This document shows, piece after piece, positions 61,311 to 64,000 of a DNA stretch of 64,000 nt. The position numbers and the translations under genes were made by a program. Source of the stretch: Bacteroidia bacterium (GTDB lineage: Bacteria > Bacteroidota > Bacteroidia > SXHM01); NCBI GenBank assembly GCA_022072225.1, contig JAJVIC010000009.1, positions 217,746 to 281,745 on the forward strand, in the 5' to 3' direction. Positions within the stretch are counted from its first letter, which is position 1. The number at the start of each line of letters is the position of its first letter. Under the pieces are notes generated by a model that did not search any database, was not told the DNA's origin, and saw only the letters and a list, made by a program, of their open reading frames with translations.

Positions 61311-61597
61311 CTGGAAACCAAATTGACTTGGCTGGAAACCAAATCCTCTCGGCTGGAAACCAAACTGACTTGGTTGGAACCCAAATTCAATCGGCTGGAA
61401 CCCAAATCAACTTGGCTGGAAACCAAACTCACTCAGCCGGAAGCCAAATCGCCTCGGCTGGAACCCAAATTAACACAGCATATCTCCCAAATTCAATCGG
61501 CTGGAAGCCAAATCAACTTGGCTGGAAACCAAACTCACTCAGCCGGAAGCCAAATCAACTTAGCTGGAAACCAAATTCAATCAGTCGGGAAACCAAA
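61311..61597. repeat. Array 2: thirteen 21-bp tandem repeats plus a partial unit
   Basis: Units start at 61311, 61332, 61353, 61374, 61395, 61416, 61437, 61458, 61479 (22 bp, degenerate), 61501, 61522, 61543 and 61564, then a partial. A typical unit is CTGGAAACCAAATTGACTTG plus G. No spacers, so it is not CRISPR. Units 61374-61450 are nearly repeated as 61479-61556, so a block of five units has been duplicated. It shares the CCAAA(A)TT core and the period with array 1 but not the full consensus. Confidence 0.95.
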
Positions 61598-61599
61598 AT

Positions 61600-61634
61600 C
61601 CCCCTCTGCTTTGGAGAGGGGTTAGGGGTGAGGC
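61600..61634. repeat. Dispersed repeat CCCCCTCTGCTTTGGAGAGG with GGGTGAGG tail
   Basis: It immediately follows array 2. The GGGGTTAGGGGTGAGG tail is identical to the copy inside the epimerase gene (2209-2247). Confidence 0.85.
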
Positions 61635-61649
61635 TGAAATGAATTGATT

Positions 61650-62723
61650 TTAGCTCTCTCCCCTTTGGGGAGAGTTAGAGTGGGGCTGTAAAGCATCCCA
61701 ACCCTGAGCCTGCAAAGGAATAAACTGTTCGGCTTTGGTAACTAAGTTACTTCCCGCATCTTTCTCGGTGATGTGTCCGATAATAGTAATAGCTGAATTA
61801 TCTTTCACCTTGTCGTGATCTTTCAAATCAACAGTGAAAAGTAATTCATAATCTTCACCACCGCTCAATGCGCACATGGTAGGGTCAAGGTTAAAGTCAA
61901 GTGCAGTGTTATGCACTACCACATCAATCGGAATTTTCTCTTCGTAAACAGCGCACCCAACTTTTGATTCATTGCAGATATGTAACAACTCAGAAGATAA
62001 TCCGTCAGAAATGTCAATCATAGAAGTTGGCTGAACATTCAATTTTTTTAGCAATTCAATAATATCTTTTCGTGCTTCTGGTTTCAGTTGGCGTTCAAGA
62101 ATATAATCGTGCCCTGCGATATCGGGTTGTATTTTCGGGTTTTCAAGAAAAATACGTTTCTCACGTTCCAATACTTGCAGGCCAAGATAAGCCGCGCCTA
62201 AATCACCACTCACACAAATCAAATCATTCACTTTCGCGCCTGAACGAAACACTGCTTTGTCCTTTTCAACTTCACCGATTGCAGTAACAGAAATCACAAA
62301 ACCCGAAGGAGAAGTAGTGGTATCGCCACCCACAACATCGACTTTGTATTTTTCACAGGCAAGGTAAACTCCTGCATAAAATTCTTCTAGTGCTTCCAGC
62401 GAAAAACGATTGGAAACTGCAATGGAAATTAATACCTGCTTAGGAGTTGCATTCATCGCATACACATCCGAAACATTTACAACCACCGACTTATAGCCAA
62501 GATGTTTCAGTGGAGTGTAAGACAAATCAAAGTGAACGCCTTCTACAAGCATGTCGGTTGTTGTTACCACTTGCTTGCCATTAAAATCAAGAACAGCAGC
62601 ATCATCGCCAACACCTTTTACAGACGAAGGATTTTTCAGTTCAATAGTTTGTGTGAGGTGTTTTATCAGTCCGAACTCGCCAAGTGTACTTAGTTCGGTG
62701 CGGTTGTTTGCGTTTTCTAACAT
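61650..62723 (-). CDS. thiL: Thiamine-monophosphate kinase
   Basis: 357 aa. Final step of thiamine diphosphate synthesis. ATP/Mg sites: G-D-D-A-A-V near residue 40, T-T-T-D-M-L-V-E-G-V-H-F, V-S-G-D-L-G-A-A, D-I-S-D-G-L-S-S-E-L, and S-G-G-E-D-Y-E-L-L. The last residues, H-S-N-S-P-Q-R-G-E-S, are encoded by a dispersed repeat (61653-61688), so its C-terminus has been rewritten. The TATCTTTG box at 62728 is five nt upstream of the ATG. Confidence 0.94.
   Translation of the reverse strand: MLENANNRTELSTLGEFGLIKHLTQTIELKNPSSVKGVGDDAAVLDFNGKQVVTTTDMLVEGVHFDLSYTPLKHLGYKSVVVNVSDVYAMNATPKQVLISIAVSNRFSLEALEEFYAGVYLACEKYKVDVVGGDTTTSPSGFVISVTAIGEVEKDKAVFRSGAKVNDLICVSGDLGAAYLGLQVLEREKRIFLENPKIQPDIAGHDYILERQLKPEARKDIIELLKKLNVQPTSMIDISDGLSSELLHICNESKVGCAVYEEKIPIDVVVHNTALDFNLDPTMCALSGGEDYELLFTVDLKDHDKVKDNSAITIIGHITEKDAGSNLVTKAEQFIPLQAQGWDALQPHSNSPQRGES
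61653..61688. repeat. Dispersed repeat forming the 3' end of thiL
   Basis: CTCTCCCCTTTGGGGAGAG with GTTAGAGTGGGGC tail; the same general type as 61600. On the minus strand it encodes the last 12 residues of ThiL and sits directly against the stop codon. Confidence 0.85.
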
Positions 62724-62727
62724 GGGG

Positions 62728-62735
62728 CAAAGATA
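62728..62735 (-). promoter_or_regulatory. -7 element TATCTTTG for thiL
   Basis: Minus-strand match to TAnnTTTG, four nt before the thiL ATG (62723), so the mRNA is probably leaderless. Confidence 0.5.
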
Positions 62736-62754
62736 GACGATGTGAAATATAAAT

Positions 62755-62762
62755 TATCTTTG
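62755..62762 (+). promoter_or_regulatory. -7 element TATCTTTG for gmk
   Basis: Match to TAnnTTTG 21 nt before the GTG start of gmk. Only 19 bp separate it from the opposing thiL element, so the two promoters overlap. Confidence 0.5.
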
Positions 62763-62783
62763 CCCACCCAAAAATAAAACCCC

Positions 62784-63368
62784 GTGTCAACTTCAGGTAA
62801 ACTCATCATATTTTCAGCACCTTCCGGTGCCGGAAAAACAACACTTGTCCGACACCTTTTGGAAATTCCAGCTTTAAATCTTGCATTCTCCGTTTCGGCT
62901 ACCAGTCGCGCAAAGCGAGGTTATGAAGAAGATGGGAAAGATTATTTTTTTCTGACTGCTGAGGAGTTCAGTAAAAAGATAAAGAACCATGAATTTCTGG
63001 AATGGGAAGAAGTTTATAAAGATCAGTATTACGGCACGTTAAAGTCAGAAGTAGATGGTTTATTGAAAGCAGGAAAAAATGTAATCTTTGATATTGATGT
63101 GGAAGGCGGGCTAAACCTGAAGAAGATTTACGGGAAAGAGGCTTTAGCCATTTTTGTGAAACCACCCTCAATAAAACATCTTGAAGAAAGGCTGAATACC
63201 CGGTCTAGCGAAGACGAAGAAAGCCTTAAAACACGCTTAGAAAAAGCTGTTTCTGAATTGGAATACGCCCCCCAGTTTGATAAAGTCCTGCTGAATGATA
63301 AACTTGAAAAGGCGAAGAGAGACGCAGAAGTTTTTGTTTCAGATTTTCTTGGAATAAACCTTGACTAA
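62784..63368 (+). CDS. gmk: Guanylate kinase
   Basis: Phosphorylates GMP to GDP. 194 aa starting at GTG (62784). P-loop S-A-P-S-G-A-G-K-T-T; GMP-binding R-A-K-R-G-Y-E-E-D-G-K-D-Y; E-F-L-E-W-E-E-V-Y-K-D-Q-Y-Y-G-T; and F-D-I-D-V-E-G-G. Overlaps nadD by 8 bp. Confidence 0.95.
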   Translation: MSTSGKLIIFSAPSGAGKTTLVRHLLEIPALNLAFSVSATSRAKRGYEEDGKDYFFLTAEEFSKKIKNHEFLEWEEVYKDQYYGTLKSEVDGLLKAGKNVIFDIDVEGGLNLKKIYGKEALAIFVKPPSIKHLEERLNTRSSEDEESLKTRLEKAVSELEYAPQFDKVLLNDKLEKAKRDAEVFVSDFLGINLD

Positions 63369-63948
63369 GCAGAAAAAAATCGGATTATTCTTCGGTTCGT
63401 TTAACCCCGTTCATATCGGGCATACCGCAATTGCTGGTCATATGCTTGAATTTACTGATCTGGATGAGGTGTGGATGGTGGTTTCGCCTCACAATCCTTT
63501 GAAAAAGAAAGAAAGTTTGCTGAGTGACACACATCGCTTACGCCTTGTGCGTGAAGCTATTGGTGATAACACACGCATTAAAGCCAGCAATATCGAATTC
63601 AAGCTACCACAACCAAATTATACTATTGATACACTTGCTTACCTGCGTGAAAAACACCCCGCTCATAAGTTTGTGCTGATTATGGGCACCGATAACCTTC
63701 AAAATCTTCATAAATGGAAGAATTATGAGCAAATATTGACAAATTACTCAGTTTATGCTTACAAAAGACCGGGGTTTGACAGTGGTAAGTTTGCCAATCA
63801 TCCTTCGGTAACAATAACCGATGCGCCTTTGATGGAAATCTCGTCCAGCTTTATACGGCAAGCTATTAAGGATAAAAAAGATATGCGCTATCTTTTAGCA
63901 CCAAACGTCTGGCAATACATCAAAGAAATGCATTTTTATGAAAAGTGA
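63361..63948 (+). CDS. nadD: Nicotinate-nucleotide adenylyltransferase
   Basis: NAD synthesis: joins ATP and nicotinate mononucleotide. 195 aa starting at TTG (63361) inside the end of gmk. Nucleotidyltransferase motifs G-L-F-F-G-S-F-N-P-V-H-I-G-H (the H-x-G-H) and I-S-S-S-F-I-R (the ISSTxIR form). V-V-S-P-H-N-P-L-K and M-G-T-D-N-L are also typical. Confidence 0.95.
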   Translation: MTKQKKIGLFFGSFNPVHIGHTAIAGHMLEFTDLDEVWMVVSPHNPLKKKESLLSDTHRLRLVREAIGDNTRIKASNIEFKLPQPNYTIDTLAYLREKHPAHKFVLIMGTDNLQNLHKWKNYEQILTNYSVYAYKRPGFDSGKFANHPSVTITDAPLMEISSSFIRQAIKDKKDMRYLLAPNVWQYIKEMHFYEK

Positions 63949-63958
63949 GCAGGAACTG

Positions 63959-63988
63959 TTTGCTTTCTTCAAAATGTTTCTATATTTG
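63959..63988 (+). promoter_or_regulatory. Complete Bacteroidota promoter at the right edge
   Basis: TTTG at 63959-63962, an 18-nt spacer, then TATATTTG at 63981-63988. It fits the phylum's two-part promoter and drives something beyond the window. Confidence 0.55.
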
Positions 63989-64000
63989 CAGCCCCTTTGG

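Noticed and set aside
61311-61597. Array 2 (and array 1) as CRISPR
   Set aside because: Units are contiguous and 21 bp long with no unique spacers, and no cas genes are present.
61323-61642. Two 100-104 aa reading frames across array 2
   Set aside because: They are seven-residue repeats caused by a 21-bp period without stops; no promoter or ribosome site and the gene unit runs on the other strand.
1-64000. tRNA or rRNA genes
   Set aside because: No cloverleaf-like segment or rRNA word was recognised in the intergenic gaps; a tRNA scan would settle this.

Overview
The window is a 64 kb piece of a Bacteroidota chromosome, probably from an environmental relative of the Chitinophagales or Sphingobacteriales. 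Support comes from a type IX secretion sorting domain, FISUMP and GH3 proteins, futalosine-type menaquinone synthesis, the MoxR/DUF58/DUF4350/SpoIIM operon, and the TAnnTTTG promoter element lying just upstream of many start codons. No rRNA or tRNA gene was seen. About 60 genes are called.

Layout. 1-2.5 kb: a truncated periplasmic repeat protein and a dipeptide epimerase. 2.7-7.1 kb: a three-gene MukB/F/E-like (Mks) condensin operon with no nuclease subunit. 7.1-7.45 kb: a cluster of short dispersed repeats. 7.45-12.96 kb: an A/T-rich defence-type island. It holds a complete retron (msr-msd RNA, reverse transcriptase, and a 246-aa partner with a HEPN-like R-N-x3-H motif). The retron is preceded on the same strand by a RecD/Pif1-like helicase and two small proteins, with a WYL regulator divergent from them. 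13.1-15.6 kb: an unusual gene with an upstream array of twelve 21-bp repeats, a candidate structured RNA with a terminator, and a ParE-type toxin-antitoxin pair. 15.6-21.7 kb: housekeeping genes (mqnC, fadJ, tyrS, a LuxE-like ligase, a lipoprotein). 21.8-28.0 kb: a polysaccharide cluster (three glycosyltransferases, flippase, polymerase). 28-36 kb: purN, a copper-chaperone-like protein, radical SAM, FkbM methyltransferase, sterol-desaturase-like and secreted proteins. 36-43 kb: the MoxR operon. 43-55.7 kb: core genes (pyrE, birA, rsfS-ftsH-cdsA-psd, fabG, an rRNA methylase, GH3-dxr-rseP). 55.8-59.3 kb: an A/T-rich three-gene operon of unknown function (IF2-N/ExoX-C-like protein, UPF0489 protein, unknown protein). 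59.9-61.6 kb: a second gene with an upstream array of 21-bp repeats. 61.6-64 kb: thiL, gmk, nadD.

Three themes stand out. (1) The retron may work together with the helicase and the OB-like protein, because the whole minus-strand block has only short gaps. (2) Two genes 46 kb apart share one layout: a 21-bp-period tandem array about 100-150 bp upstream, the gene, then a hairpin terminator. Their C-termini also look related. (3) Several families of short palindromic repeats are scattered between genes and have also entered coding sequence in frame in at least four genes (the epimerase, the LuxE-like protein, the SpoIIM-family protein and thiL).

All calls come from reading the sequence. No database search or folding program was run.
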